Positions 22,291-32,453 of a DNA stretch of 64,000 bases are shown in pieces. Both the position numbers and the translations under genes were made by a program. Source of the stretch: Amphiura filiformis (Eukaryota; Echinodermata; Ophiuroidea; Amphilepidida; Amphiuridae); assembly GCF_039555335.1 (NCBI RefSeq), contig NC_092639.1, positions 37,085,291 through 37,149,290 of the forward strand, given 5' to 3'. The first letter of the stretch is position 1, and each line of letters begins with the position of its first letter. The notes beneath the pieces are model-generated. The model was not told where the DNA came from. It worked only from the letters and a program-made list of their open reading frames with translations, and made no database searches.

Positions 22291-23042
22291 GTCCACGGCG
22301 AATTCACCGTGACCTTTCCAGCCATAAACCCGCTTATTGAAGATTAAACCGATATATGCAGTACCAAAACCATTATATAGTAATCTATTGTCCAATGCAA
22401 ATTTATTACCACCTGATAATATTGATCCAATGAGCGACCGAATTGTCCGCTATATACGGACGACTAATCCAATCGATAATGACTCTATTGACATGTACGA
22501 ACGGAGCCCCACTGACCGAGTTTTGGGATATTTTTCACTGGTTTGCAGCTGTTTGCTGTCATTTACTCATCAAGGCGGAGTACCGTTATTATAAAGACTA
22601 TGCCAATTATTTAAAGATTGACATTTAGAGAATAAGCCATAATTGATTGACAGAAAGTACTAAATTTGTACCTATGACGGTTTTATGACGCCAATCTTCA
22701 AAATACGATCAAAAATGGCTGCCCGGTGAAATAAAATGTGCATTGGAATAACACGGCGAGTTTGGATAGATGGTAGGATTTCTTTTTAATAAAATGTATG
22801 TTCCCCGTTATTAAAGCTTGTACCGGGTTGAAGATTCAGATATTTGGAAAAGAATAAGTAATTGAAACAGAGAGAAAGTACTAAAATCATAGCTTTTATA
22901 CTTTTTGATATATGATACTAACTAATTCATCCCCAATAGCTACGATACAGCGCTACCAGTAGGGTTCAATTGCCTATTGTGAGTGCCCCTGTGTTGTGTG
23001 CATACATGTAGTTAACAATAACTACATGATGAGGCGTGTTAA
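22291..23042. other. Non-coding spacer
   Basis: Frames of 61-85 codons (22337-22628) overlap each other and show no domain or composition signal. I recognise no gene or repeat in this stretch. Confidence 0.45.
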
Positions 23043-23399
23043 GGGTATTGTTGGTCGAAGCAGCAAAAAAAATTATCTGAATGAATATATTATTGAAAAA
23101 TAACACTTTGATGTTTTGCAAAAGTTCATTCTTCAAATCATATACTTTGAAAACTTGCTTAATTTATTGTTGTTAATGAGTTATGTACGTTTTACAAAAG
23201 TGTTGTTGTTTCAGCCCTCTTTACAACATAACTCAAGAACCACATGACCTACAAAAGTATATCTGTGATATTTGAATATTCTACACGCTCGCTATGAATT
23301 GAGCAATGCAATTTTTGCTAAAGCTCACTACCATTCGCAAGATGCTGCGAACTACTTTTTTTTCTGCTGCTTCGACCAACAATACATCGTATACTACCC
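23043..23399. mobile_element. TTAA-flanked MITE of a second family
   Basis: 357 bp. The left end GGGTATTGTTGGTCGAAGCA is matched on the right by TGCTTCGACCAACAATAC, then ATCGTATACTACCC. TTAA on both sides (23039-23042, 23400-23403). The ends differ from those of the 13859 family, so this is a separate MITE. No coding content. Confidence 0.85.
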
Positions 23400-23459
23400 T
23401 TAATAGTCGCGATCATAATTATTGCTAGGTTATGTTGCGTGGAATGTCTACTGGTTCAA

Positions 23460-23800
23460 GAATACAATTATATATTACATTACATTGCATAAGCCATTAC
23501 AAGAAAACGTTCAAAACAATACAGTGAAATAACACATTGCAATAATACACTGCAATAATATATTACAACAATAAATTACACTCCAATACATACTGCAATA
23601 AATAATATCATGACAATACAACGACAATATCATGACAATAGTAACATGACAATATACATTATAACAATTGTACATTACATTACATTACATAAGCCATTAT
23701 AAGAAAACGTTCACAACAATACAGTGAAACAATGCACTGAAATAATACAATGTACATTGCAATAATACATTACAATAATACATTACATACATGTATATAA
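23460..23800. repeat. AT-rich ATTACA/ACAATA simple-repeat region
   Basis: Short words such as AATACATTACAATAATACAT recur irregularly, and TACATTACATTACATAAGCC appears with AAGAAAACGTTC twice (near 23485-23510 and 23680-23710). It is similar in flavour to the arrays at 19431 and 20505 but lacks the ATTACGGC word. Confidence 0.7.
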
Positions 23801-23829
23801 CAATAAATGGCACACACAGCACGACCAAG

Positions 23830-24145
23830 CTGTCCCAGAGTTCAATCTGGCTGAGGTCTGGGTTGATGGCAGGCCATTTCATCTTTACTCCCCTATTCTC
23901 TAGCAGAACGGTAAACTGCATATCCGTCTTTACACGCTTTTCAATGGGAAATGAACTTTGCTGCTTGGATGATGTCACGAGAGGTTAGCATTTATTCCGT
24001 ATTGAAAAGCGTGCAAAGAAGGATATGCAGTCGACCAGCCTCCTAGGTAGTCGTTGACTACCCTGACTCTGTGGGGGCGTTGTCCGGGAGCGTTGTCATC
24101 TTGGAGGATTGCATTAGGTCCCAGATTGCATTAGGTCCCAGATTT
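23830..24145 (-). pseudogene. Tc1/mariner transposase relic
   Basis: On the minus strand, near 24130-24050, a broken frame reads AILQDDNAP followed by PHRVRVVNDYL, which fits the second catalytic aspartate region of Tc1-type DDE transposases. Near 23930-23830 another frame reads VLLENRGVKMKWPAINPDLS then QIELWDSL, matching the block that ends in the third acidic residue. The two parts are separated by a frameshift and duplicated sequence. The N-terminal DNA-binding part is absent. Non-functional. Confidence 0.75.
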
Positions 24146-24844
24146 CCATAGACTTGGGGGGGGGGGTGCCCTGGGCAAGCACTGGGTACCCCCTTATCCT
24201 CCCTGGCCAGTGTTACGGCGAAGACCAACGGCGGATCTAGCGAGCCAGCATTAGGATGAGTTACGACCTCTAAAGTCAACGGCAGTCTACTGGCGGATGA
24301 ACAGAGGAGAAGGGAAATGGTGGTCAATCATCCTTAGTATACTCAGGCATAAAAAGGATGATTGTTTCAAATGTGATATCATTGTAAAGGGGAATAAAGT
24401 AGCTATCCGTTGATATGCAACACGATATGAACATGTCACAAATAATCTGAGACATAGATGCTTGAAAAAACTTTATAAAAAATAGGCATTATTGATAGAG
24501 TAAATGAGATATTTCTGCGTCCATAATTTTTGCCTTGTTATGAAATACGAGTTAATCAAAAATAGCTGTGAGCTATAAAATACACGTGAATTGATGATTT
24601 GATTATTTTTTATGTAATAGTATAGATTAGGCTTATCTTTATTTTTCAAATATCGTCGCTCATTTCCGGTGATAAAATTAGTTCGTATATATTGAAAATT
24701 AATTCAATATCCACCGCTTTGATTTCATCCATTAAAATGAAAATAAGAATGGGGTTCGACTCAAATTTGACCATTTTATTGAATAAAAAGCAGTGCATTG
24801 TATTATTTCCTATTCCTTTTGATAATCTACGCTACTAATTTTGT
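24146..24844. other. Non-coding spacer
   Basis: The first part (to about 24330) is G-rich around GGGGGGGGGTGCCC. The rest is AT-rich, with no gene or repeat that I recognise. Confidence 0.45.
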
Positions 24845-24897
24845 CGTCTTTGAAAAATAATTATGAAATTGGCTAATTTTATCAGAGGTCCACTGTA
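24845..24897 (-). repeat. Inverted copy of the GGACCTCTGATAAAATTAGC repeat
   Basis: On the minus strand it reads CAGTGGACCTCTGATAAAAT, TAGCC and then ATTTTTCAAAGACG. This is the same sequence that, in plus orientation, opens both duplicated receptor blocks at 25829 and 32142. Confidence 0.8.
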
Positions 24898-24917
24898 ATT
24901 CCGTAATTGAATACCAG

Positions 24918-25144
24918 AGCGCAAGAAGACCGTAAGTCCACTTGGCCCCTCAACATGCATACACTAAAGTTACGTATAGTTTCTTAGGGTTTTATAATGT
25001 TTAATACATGTTCCAGGGTGAAAACATCATGAAAGGTTGTGAAAGATTTGTTTTGGCCCCATAACATTAAAACATTACTAAACTATACGCAACTTTAGTG
25101 TATACATGTTGAGGGGCCAAGTGGACTTACGGTCTTCTTGCGCT
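24918..25144. mobile_element. Foldback element
   Basis: Perfect or near-perfect inverted ends: AGCGCAAGAAGACCGTAAGT on the left and ACTTACGGTCTTCTTGCGCT on the right, extending through CCACTTGGCCCCTCAACATG. CAG occurs on both sides (24915-24917, 25145-25147) as a possible three-base target duplication. The interior is short and non-coding. Confidence 0.82.
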
Positions 25145-25481
25145 CAGGTCTTCAATTTATTATAATACGCATTGTGATAGTAAAAATATGAATTTTACCC
25201 ACGAGCATGGCAAGATACGGTAGCAAAGGCTTTTTAATTTAGGAAACTAGGAATACTTCAAACTGTAAATTATGAGGAATAACCCCACATATAATTCCCA
25301 GGTGCTCTAACTGAAAATCTCCGTCTTTTGGGATGTATGCGCATGAACAAAGATTAGAAAAAGAATATAATAGGTTAGATAGTCCTGGTTCAGAGTGGCA
25401 ATTACAAAACTGCAGCACTTTAAAAATAGTTTCTCGAGCCACTTTTACAGTAAACATATACTCGAGATAATTACAGACATA

Positions 25482-25741
25482 CCGTAAAATTCCGTCTACA
25501 AGCATATATATGCCTCTAAACGAGTTTTTTTTGACACAAGAGACAAGAGGCAGACACTCTCAACAAAAAACGTTATTTGGAGTTTGAACAACTATATTAC
25601 TGATAAAGGCGGCTGTACAAACATGTATATTTGTAAGACCAATATATTGCAATGTTTTGGCCAAGGGTATTGGCCTTTCATATCTTTCGTTAAAAAAAAC
25701 CTCGTTTAGAGGCATATATGCTTCTAGACGGAATTCTACGG
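25482..25741. mobile_element. TA-flanked MITE
   Basis: The inverted ends start CCGTAAAATTCCGTCTA on the left and end TAGACGGAATTCTACGG on the right, then match through AGGCATATATGC and CTCGTTTAGA. TA on both sides (25480-25481, 25742-25743). Tc1/mariner-type target. The 260-bp interior has no transposase. Confidence 0.82.
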
Positions 25742-26173
25742 TACTCGGTTTGATTTTGATTTGGAGAGCTGCTAATATTTTTAGCAATAAATTTAAAATC
25801 ACGTCACAAATGTAATTTGTGCACAGTGGACCTCTGATAAAATTAGCCTATTTCATATATACAATGGACCTCTGATAAAATTAGCCTATTTCATAATATA
25901 TACAATGGACCTCTGATAAAATAAGCTCATTTCATAATCATTTTTCAAAGACGCATTAGCCTTTAACGTCTGCCCAACTTAGAGGGCACAATACAGCTCT
26001 CAAAGATTGTGTAACCCTCACTATCCATAATATTGCACCATAAATTCATTATAACCATGATTACATCCCGGTGAGTCCGGTACATTTTCTTTGCATCAAA
26101 GCGTCTTTGTCACAACACCGTTAGATTTTATTAAGGGTGCTTCGTCCGTTAAAGTTTGGTTATCGTTCAAAAT

Positions 26174-27301
26174 ATGGATATCACTTTGGACACATATTTG
26201 CAAGAATGCAACGCTTTAATTACTTTGAATCTCTCTCACGTATGGGCCGCTTCAACAATGCTGTACTCCACAACAGAACATCTTTTCTTCAAGATCGGCG
26301 TACCCATTCTAATCTTAATAGGCATTTTTACCAATGTTGCTTTCATATTCACCGTTATTCGTGTTAAATCAAAGCACACTATAACCAATGCTTATTTGGT
26401 GAATGTGTCTATCGCCGATTTTTTCTTCGTTTGTGTCGGGGCTGGTACTTATTTGGTAAACTATTTCGCCTCACCAGTACGGTTTGATGCAATTTATAGG
26501 AGCTGGATAGGTTGCACATCTGCATTTGGCGTTACCTACATAATGTACAGCACATCTATGGTTCTGATCACCCTGGTAGCTACTGAAAGATACTGCGCCA
26601 TATGTAGACCATTCCAACTTAGATTAGTCAGCGGTAAAGGGCGCACCATCAAGCTTATCATAGCTTCATGGATTATTGGCATTCTTCTTGCAGCTTGTGT
26701 TGTCCCACGCTACGGCGGAATTGTTTCGTATTGCGTCATTTGGCCAAAAAGTGGACAATTTGCGTCTTTTCCAAGTATGATTAGATTCTGCGTGCCTCTT
26801 CATCCTGACGTGTTTCTCTTCTCTGAAACATTGAATGTGATTCCATTTGTCCTCGCCATGATTGTCAATCTCCTCATGTACAGTCATATTATTATAACAT
26901 TGACAAATCGTCCTTCTAAAGACGTTAGTCAGCAATCGGCAGCAAATGACCGCAACACCCAAGTACGGAACCAGGTGGCCCGGCTCCTCATTTTGAATGG
27001 TTTGTTTTTCTTCATCTGCCAAGCACCATTTCGTATCGCGTCTATTCACGGCATGGTTGAGCATATAACAGACACTGGTTTATTTACGAGAGTTCAATAT
27101 GGACAGTTGCTTCTTATCACACGGTGTCTTGTAGTCATAAATTCATGTATCAATCCAATCGTGTATTTCTGTACCAGTTCCCTCTATCGCAGGGCGTTCT
27201 ATAAGTCAGTTGGTTGCTATAAGTACAATCAAGGTGCAGATGAAACCAAGTTAAGTACATTGTCTACACACCAGTCAGTGCATGAAAATAATCGTGCTTA
27301 A
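26174..27301 (+). CDS. Orphan rhodopsin-class GPCR, subfamily 1, copy A
   Basis: A single-exon 375-residue seven-helix receptor. Class A landmarks in order: N54 in TM1, D82 in TM2, C114 before TM3 paired with C187 in loop 2, ERY 138-140, W166 in TM4, P224 in TM5, CQAP 282-285 in TM6 and NPIVY 327-331 in TM7. An N-glycosylation sequon NLS lies at 19-21. The TM6 toggle tryptophan of the usual CWxP is glutamine here. Layout and the CxAPF-R and NPIVY stretches resemble peptide receptors of the neuromedin-U/TRH type, so a peptide ligand is possible but unproven. The ATG at 26174 has A at -3 and G at +4; six codons before it are open but start with TTG, so I did not use them. About 98% identical to the copy at 32454. 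Confidence 0.93.
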   Translation: MDITLDTYLQECNALITLNLSHVWAASTMLYSTTEHLFFKIGVPILILIGIFTNVAFIFTVIRVKSKHTITNAYLVNVSIADFFFVCVGAGTYLVNYFASPVRFDAIYRSWIGCTSAFGVTYIMYSTSMVLITLVATERYCAICRPFQLRLVSGKGRTIKLIIASWIIGILLAACVVPRYGGIVSYCVIWPKSGQFASFPSMIRFCVPLHPDVFLFSETLNVIPFVLAMIVNLLMYSHIIITLTNRPSKDVSQQSAANDRNTQVRNQVARLLILNGLFFFICQAPFRIASIHGMVEHITDTGLFTRVQYGQLLLITRCLVVINSCINPIVYFCTSSLYRRAFYKSVGCYKYNQGADETKLSTLSTHQSVHENNRA

Positions 27302-27305
27302 ATTC

Positions 27306-28303
27306 TGGTCCACTATACCTAAGGTTCGATATCACTAATTTTGAAAAAGGTTCAGTGTTCCTAAGGTTCGATATCACTAATTTTAAATAAGGTTCGCTAT
27401 CTCTAATTTTAAATAAGGTCCGCTATCACTAATTTATTGAAGGTTCGCTATCTCTAAGGTTCGCTATCACTAATTTAAAATAAGGTCCGCTATCTCTAAT
27501 TTCAACAATCCCGGTATCCCTAAGGTTCGCTAATATCTCTAATTTCAAATAAGGTCCGCTATCTCTAAGGTTCGCTATCTCTAAGGTTTGCTATCTCTAA
27601 GGTTCGCTATCACTAATTTCACATAACGTTCGCTATCTCTAATTTATAACAAGGTTCGCTATCTCTAATTTTAAGGTTCGCTATCTCTAATTTTAAATAA
27701 GGTTCGCTATCTCTAATTTTAAATAGGGTATATATAGCGGACCTTATTTGAAATTAGAGATATCGGACCTTATCTAAAATTAGAGATAGCGGCCCTTTTT
27801 TAAAATTAGAGATAGCGGACCTTTTTTAAAAATTAGAGATAGCGGACCTTATTTAAAATTAGAGATAGTGGACCTTATTTAAGATTACTGATAACTTACC
27901 TTAGGTATAGCGCACCCTAATCAAAATTAGTGATAGCGAACCTTATAGATAGCGAACCTTAATTAATTAGGGATAGCGAACCCTAAACAAAATTAGTGAT
28001 AGCGAACCTTAGATATAGCGGACCTTTGTTGCAATTAGTGATAACGAATCTTAGAGATAGGGCCTTATTCAAAATTAGTGATAGCGAACCTTATTTTAAA
28101 TTAGTGATGGCGAACCTTATTTAAAATTAGTGATATCGAACCTTATAAGTAGCGGACCTTTTTTTAGGTATAGCGAACCCTTTTCTCTATTAGAGATAGC
28201 GGGATTCTGATCTCCATAGACTTTACACGTTAGTGATAGCGAACCTTAGAGATAGCGAACCTTAGAGATAGCGGTCCTTAGAGATAGCGGGATGTCACCT
28301 AAA
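27306..28303. mobile_element. Giant foldback made of AAGGTTCGCTATCTCTAA units
   Basis: The left arm (to about 27727) is a tandem array of two unit types: 16 bp, AAGGTTCGCTATCTCT, and 26 bp, the same plus AATTTTAAAT. The right arm (about 27730-28295) is the reverse complement (AGAGATAGCGGACCTT units). The whole could fold into a hairpin of about 0.5 kb per arm around TATATATAGCG. The matching site in block B is empty, reading straight from CTTAAATTCT to TCAATGTTG. A diverged copy of the left flank (GCTTAAATTCT) reappears on the right as GCTTAAGTGTT and may be the target duplication. No gene inside. Confidence 0.85.
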
Positions 28304-28694
28304 TGCTTAAGTGTTGCAATGTTGTTTAATGTTAATAGAATCGAATAATGTAAGGACTGGTGCAGGATACGGAATTTGTAACTGCGTCGTATTTTTGTGG
28401 GTATAAGCTGAAATATAATCATCACGTGAACTTGCTTACATTGTAAGAGACCTTGATCTTAAATAATGAAGAAGTAGGCGGCCTATATGCTTCACCCTAG
28501 CAGGGCCATTGCGTAAGACAATAATATATGCGAGGGTAAATTTTCATTATGTCAGTTTGCTCGAGCCCCAAACACGTCATTTAAATCATAATTTCTCGGG
28601 CTTGCATCGTTTATTTCAGCGTATGATTTAAATGACGTGCTTGGGGCTCGAGCAAATGGACATATGAAAATGTTGTTAGACAAAAATTCAGAAA

Positions 28695-28765
28695 GCATCG
28701 GGGATTGAACACCGGTCGCTAGATTACCGGTTCAGAGTCTAACCACTGCACTACCGGAGTTCACA
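28695..28765 (-). ncRNA. tRNA-like segment (SINE head or tRNA pseudogene)
   Basis: On the minus strand it has a perfect A-box TAGTGCAGTGG and a B-box GTTCAATCC about 45 bases apart, with GGTTAGACTC between them. That spacing suits an internal RNA polymerase III promoter. I cannot close a full cloverleaf with a good acceptor stem, so this is probably a SINE head rather than a working tRNA gene. Confidence 0.5.
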
Positions 28766-28852
28766 TTATTTCATGATCGGCCGCTGAGGTACGGTACAAT
28801 GAGAGAGTTATCATGGGGATTTAAGTTGAGATTGTCCGAGTACCGACTGTGA

Positions 28853-28952
28853 CTCAGGTAGTGCAGTGGTTAGACAATGGACTGTAGAAATACAGTCCAT
28901 GGTTAGACTCTGGACTGGACCGGAAATCAAGCGACAGGGTTTTAATCGCCGC
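28853..28952 (+). ncRNA. tRNA-like segment in opposite orientation
   Basis: It has the same A-box TAGTGCAGTGG, then a duplicated ATGGACTGTAGAAATACAGT hairpin, then a degraded B-box (GGTTTTAATCG here, GGTTTCAATCG in block B). With 28695-28765 it forms a head-to-head pair. Confidence 0.45.
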
Positions 28953-29179
28953 TGAGTCCTGATTTTTTCTCTCTCAAAATTTTCATATGCCGACGCCATG
29001 TTGCAAGAGGCCCAAACACGTCATTTAGACCTTAACCTTAGTAAAAAGTATTTCAACCGCAAAAGTTTTTCCACATTACGACGGGAGCGGTTTTACTCTT
29101 TCATATCCAATTATCTTGGGTAATTCCGATTTTTTGTAAACATAATTATTCTTCATTCTGAACGGCTTTAACCAGAGCT

Positions 29180-29860
29180 TTATTGTTATTCTTTATCTGC
29201 CAAGCACCATTTCACATCGTTTCTGTTTAAGGGCATGATTGAAAATATAACAGACACTGGTCTATTTACGAGAGTTCAGTGTGGGCCCCGGGGTGTGGGC
29301 AATTGCTTCTTATCACACGGTGTCTTGAAGTCATAAACAGGCCGTTGCAACTCATATGCTAGCGCAATACAAAAAGGTGGCGACAGCGTCGGCTTTCCCT
29401 GTGTATTACCCTGCACTAACATGGCGTCCAATGGCGTCTCCCGGGCGGGGCCATTTTGGAAAAGTAAAGAAAAATGCTGCTGCCACCACGATAGTACTAA
29501 AAGCTACGTAAAAAAATATGCGTAGTGCTGTGGAGACTTACTTTAACATGACGTCACGAATATGCTAATTAAAGAAAAATGCTGCTGCCATCTACGTCCA
29601 CATGTTGCAAGCGTGACGATCGCCTGGCCTCACGTCGACGAACGGAGTTTCAAGTCCATCGCACTACGTGCTCTATATACTTAGTCCATGTCATAAATTC
29701 ATGCATCTATCCAATCGCGTATTTCTGTACCAGTTCTATCTATCATAGGGCGTTCTGTAAGTCAGTTGGCAATACGGCCAGCGTGTAAATGAAACCAAGT
29801 CAAGTACATTGTCTACACATCAGTCAGTGCATAAAAATAATCGTGCGTAATTATTCTTCA
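29180..29860 (+). pseudogene. Receptor relic A1 (TM6 to C-terminus), interrupted
   Basis: TCTGCCAAGCACCATTTC, ATTACGAGAG-type loop 3 sequence, GCTTCTTATCACACGGTGTC and, after the insertion, ATTCATGCATCTATCCAATC with TTTCTGTACCAGTTCTATC match the end of the receptor gene at 26174. The first five helices are missing and stops break the frame. A 352-bp insertion with an 8-bp target duplication splits it, and a 14-bp GGGCCCCGGGG-type duplication lies at 29283-29296. Confidence 0.85.
29338..29689. mobile_element. 352-bp insertion with GTCATAAA target duplication
   Basis: Block B reads uninterrupted through this point. Here GTCATAAA occurs on both sides (29330-29337, 29690-29697). The insert starts CAGGCCGTTGCAACTC and ends ACTTAGTCCAT. 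It contains AAAGAAAAATGCTGCTGCCA twice. I see no clear inverted termini, so a hAT derivative (8-bp duplication) and a retroposed sequence are both possible. Confidence 0.7.
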
Positions 29861-30129
29861 ATGTTGTTTAATGTTGGTAATAGAATAATTGCAGGATACC
29901 GAATTCGTAGCTGCGTCGTATTTTTGTGGATATGAGTTCAAACCTAATCATAAAGAGAACTTGTTTACACTGTAAGAGACCTTAATCTTTGGAAAAAAAT
30001 ATTTTCAACCGTAAAAGGGGTTCCGCTGCTCGACGGGAGCAGGTTACGTTCACTCTTTCATATCCAATTATCTTGGATAATTTCGATGTTTTTTCAAACA
30101 TAATCACTTTTCATTCTGAACGGCTTTAA

Positions 30130-30260
30130 CCAGAGCTTTAACCTGACATTCGTCATCTGCCAAGTACCATTTCGCATCATTAAGGACATGATTGAAAATA
30201 TCGACACTACGAGAGTTCAGTGTGGACAGTTGCTTCTTATCACACGTATAGATTCATAAC
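30130..30260 (+). pseudogene. Receptor relic A2
   Basis: CATCTGCCAAGTACCATTTC, GGACATGATTGAAAATATCG, AGAGTTCAGTGTGGACAGTT and GCTTCTTATCACAC match the TM6-TM7 region of the intact gene, with deletions. The same relic is present in block B at 36735-36845. Confidence 0.75.
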
Positions 30261-30359
30261 AGCTCCCCATTTTACCCACGGTTGTTTGATGCCTTATAAA
30301 ACTATATTTTTAAGTGAAGGTGAACACTGATGGCGCTATTTATATTAAGTCTTGTTTGT

Positions 30360-31098
30360 ATCTTTACAAGGCATAGACACTTGTATAATGACGTATCAGA
30401 AAAACAGTACCAAAGAGAAAGGAAATTTTTATAAAAACGTTTTATCATGAAATGTAAGGAGTAACTCATATTATTTGGCTAAATTAAATTTAAGATATAT
30501 GTAAATAGCGCCCTCAGTTTGCACACAAATATACAGTTTATAGAATAAACGTTACCATAAAAAGAGAAAAAGATCGGTATTTTGATACAAAAACGAAAAA
30601 TCTATGTTAATAATATTTAAAATGTATATATGTGTGCATATTAGTGTGATAGTTGTTGGTAGTTGTTGGTATTGTCAAGGTCTAGAATTGAATATAATAT
30701 TGTATTGTCAAAAAATTAATCCCCCTGGGTAGAGAGAGGCAAGTGAGGTATCTTTACAAGTGGTAGACACTTGTATAATGACGTTAAAACATAAAAAGAG
30801 TACCAAAGAGCAAGGAAATTTTTTATAAAAACGTTTGATCATGAAATGTAAGGAATAATTCATATTATTTGGCTAAATTACATTTAAGATATATGCCCTC
30901 AGTTTGCACACAAATATACAGTTTATAGAATAAAAGTTACCATAAAAATAGAACAAAGATCAGTATTTTGATACAAAAACGAAAAATCTATGTTAATACT
31001 ATTTAAAATGTATATATGTGCATATTAGTGTGATAGTTGTTGGTATTGTCAAGGTCTAGAATTGAATATATTATATTGTATTGTCAAAAAATTAATCC
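30360..31098 (+). repeat. Tandem pair of an AT-rich unit (block A only)
   Basis: The unit runs from ATCTTTACAAG through TAGACACTTGTATAATGACG, TTTGCACACAAATATACAGT and GTCAAGGTCTAGAATTGAAT to CCCCCTGGGTAGAGAGAGGC. It occurs at about 30360-30745 and 30748-31118. Block B has only one copy (about 36948-37320), so the local duplication happened in block A after the block duplication, or one copy was lost in B. Confidence 0.8.
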
Positions 31099-31099
31099 C

Positions 31100-31235
31100 C
31101 CTGGGTAGAGAGAGGCAGGTGAGTTAAAGCGCCTTGCCAAAGTGCACAACACGATGGTACCACTGAGTCCCGAACTCGCAATCAAGTTCGATTGCGAGGC
31201 AGAGCCTGTACAGCTACGTCACCGTGCCCCCAATA
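31100..31235 (-). repeat. SINE-like unit (tRNA-related)
   Basis: On the minus strand it reads GGGGGCACGGTGACGTAGCT, then CTCGCAATCGAACTTGATTG and GAGTTCGGGACTC, a B-box-like word, ending near CCTCTCTCTACCCAGGGGG. Block B has the counterpart at about 37295-37435. The stretch 31236-31790 after it holds no gene that I recognise. Confidence 0.5.
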
Positions 31236-31789
31236 AAATTCGATCAACGTGTAGATGACATTGAGTTGCGTACCTTGTCTACATAATTATAAATCGTATT
31301 GGATAATTTAATAAAAACTGTTCAAAAAATAATTTTAACTGGATAATATTGTAAAAGACTAAATCTTTGCTTGGAATCGTGGTTTTATGGAGAGACAATT
31401 TATGCGATAGAGAAACGACCTTTGCCCGATTCAAGTAGAATTTACTTTCTGTCCAGAAAAGCGTTTTCCACTTCACAACAGCTGCAGTTATCCTTTAATT
31501 ATCCAAATATTTAGGATCATTTTGAACTTTTTGAAGCAACAAAGGTATGACTTCTGAATTCTGAATAGCGTTAATGTACACAATGATTTCAGGATAACTC
31601 CGGGGATAGCTTAGCTTGTGTCACATAATTATGTGTGTCTTTTAGAGGAGTAATATTATGGAGAGAACATTCTTGGTCGACATGTTTGATGATCAAAATG
31701 CTGCTCCTTTGTTATATACGAAAGTTTACTGCTACATACGGGAGCGGGTTCCCTCTTTCACATCCGATTATTATGGATGATTTCGATAT

Positions 31790-31870
31790 TTTTCTGACAC
31801 AGCTTCTCATTTTGAAAGGCTATTTATCACGGCCTGCAATTTCATATCGCGTCTATTCACAGATATGGAT
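31790..31870 (+). pseudogene. Receptor relic A3
   Basis: CTTCTCATTTTGAAAGGCTA and TTCATATCGCGTCTATTCAC correspond to the TM6 part of the intact gene (CTCCTCATTTTGAATGG and TTTCGTATCGCGTCTATTCA). Too short and altered to code. The better-kept counterpart in block B is at 38030-38105. Confidence 0.65.
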
Positions 31871-32453
31871 GAACATAATTTTATTTTAATATGGATGGAC
31901 ATAATAATTATGACCAGATACTGGTCTAGCCACAAGAGTTCAGTGATTGCTTCTTCACGTATGCTTGACCTCGCGATAAAACCTCATTTTGAACCCATAT
32001 CGATGTCAGTAAGTGTTGCCGATACCTTATAAGCAGTGAAAGCACAACGCGTGGCGAATCAACAATCTACTTCCCAGTCCACACCAAATGTCCTCGGGTT
32101 TAAAAAGTGTTACTTTTAGCCAGCGGATGAAACAGCTGCACAGTGGACCTCTGATAAAATTAGCTTATTTCATACAATGGACCTCTGATAAAATTAGCTC
32201 ATTTCATAATCATTTTTCAAAGACGCATTAGCCTTTAAAATCTGCCCAACTTAGAGGGCACAATACAGCTCTCAAAGATTGTGTAACATTATTATGTTCC
32301 CTCACTATCCATAATATTGCACCATGAATTCATCATAACCATGATTACATCCCGATGAGTTCGGTACATTTGGCATCAAAGCGTCTTTGTCACAACACCG
32401 TTAGATTTCATTAAGGGTGCTTCGTCCGTTAATGTTTGGTTATCGTTCAAAAT

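Larger units (their letters stand above)
28540..29030. repeat. Composite foldback with two tRNA-like units (block A)
   Basis: Inverted words CTCGAGCCCCAAACACGTCA and TGACGTGCTTGGGGCTCGAG (about 28560-28655) form a hairpin, and a third copy, GGCCCAAACACGTCATTTA, closes the unit near 29010-29030. Inside lie two tRNA-like segments in opposite orientation. Block B has the same structure at 33828-34290. From 28304 to 28540 I see only flanking sequence shared with block B. Confidence 0.75.
25829..32130 (+). repeat. Tandem duplication block A (receptor gene plus relics)
   Basis: This block aligns along its length with 32142-38372. The order in both is: GGACCTCTGATAAAATTAGC repeats, intact receptor gene, foldback with tRNA-like units, receptor relic, second relic, AT-rich repeat, SINE-like unit, third relic, and the closing TCCTCGGGTTTAAAAAGTG. 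Differences unique to block A are a 1-kb foldback array (27306-28303), a 352-bp insertion (29338-29689) and an extra tandem copy of an AT-rich unit (about 30360-31098). The start word occurs three times here against two in block B. Confidence 0.9.

Noticed and set aside
24058-24327. An 89-codon minus-strand frame as an independent gene
   Set aside because: Its end overlaps the Tc1 transposase relic in a different frame; the real signal there is the broken DDE-domain sequence.
26156-26173. An upstream extension of receptor copy A by six codons
   Set aside because: It would need a TTG start. The ATG at 26174 has a good context and the same start is present in copy B.
26666-27064. A 132-codon minus-strand frame inside receptor copy A, repeated in copy B (32946-33344)
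   Set aside because: It is the antisense shadow of a conserved coding region; its conservation comes from the receptor frame on the other strand.
27306-28303. CRISPR-like array of regularly repeated short units
   Set aside because: There are no unique spacers of constant size, the units are AT-rich and inverted in the second half, and the DNA is clearly animal. It is a foldback array.
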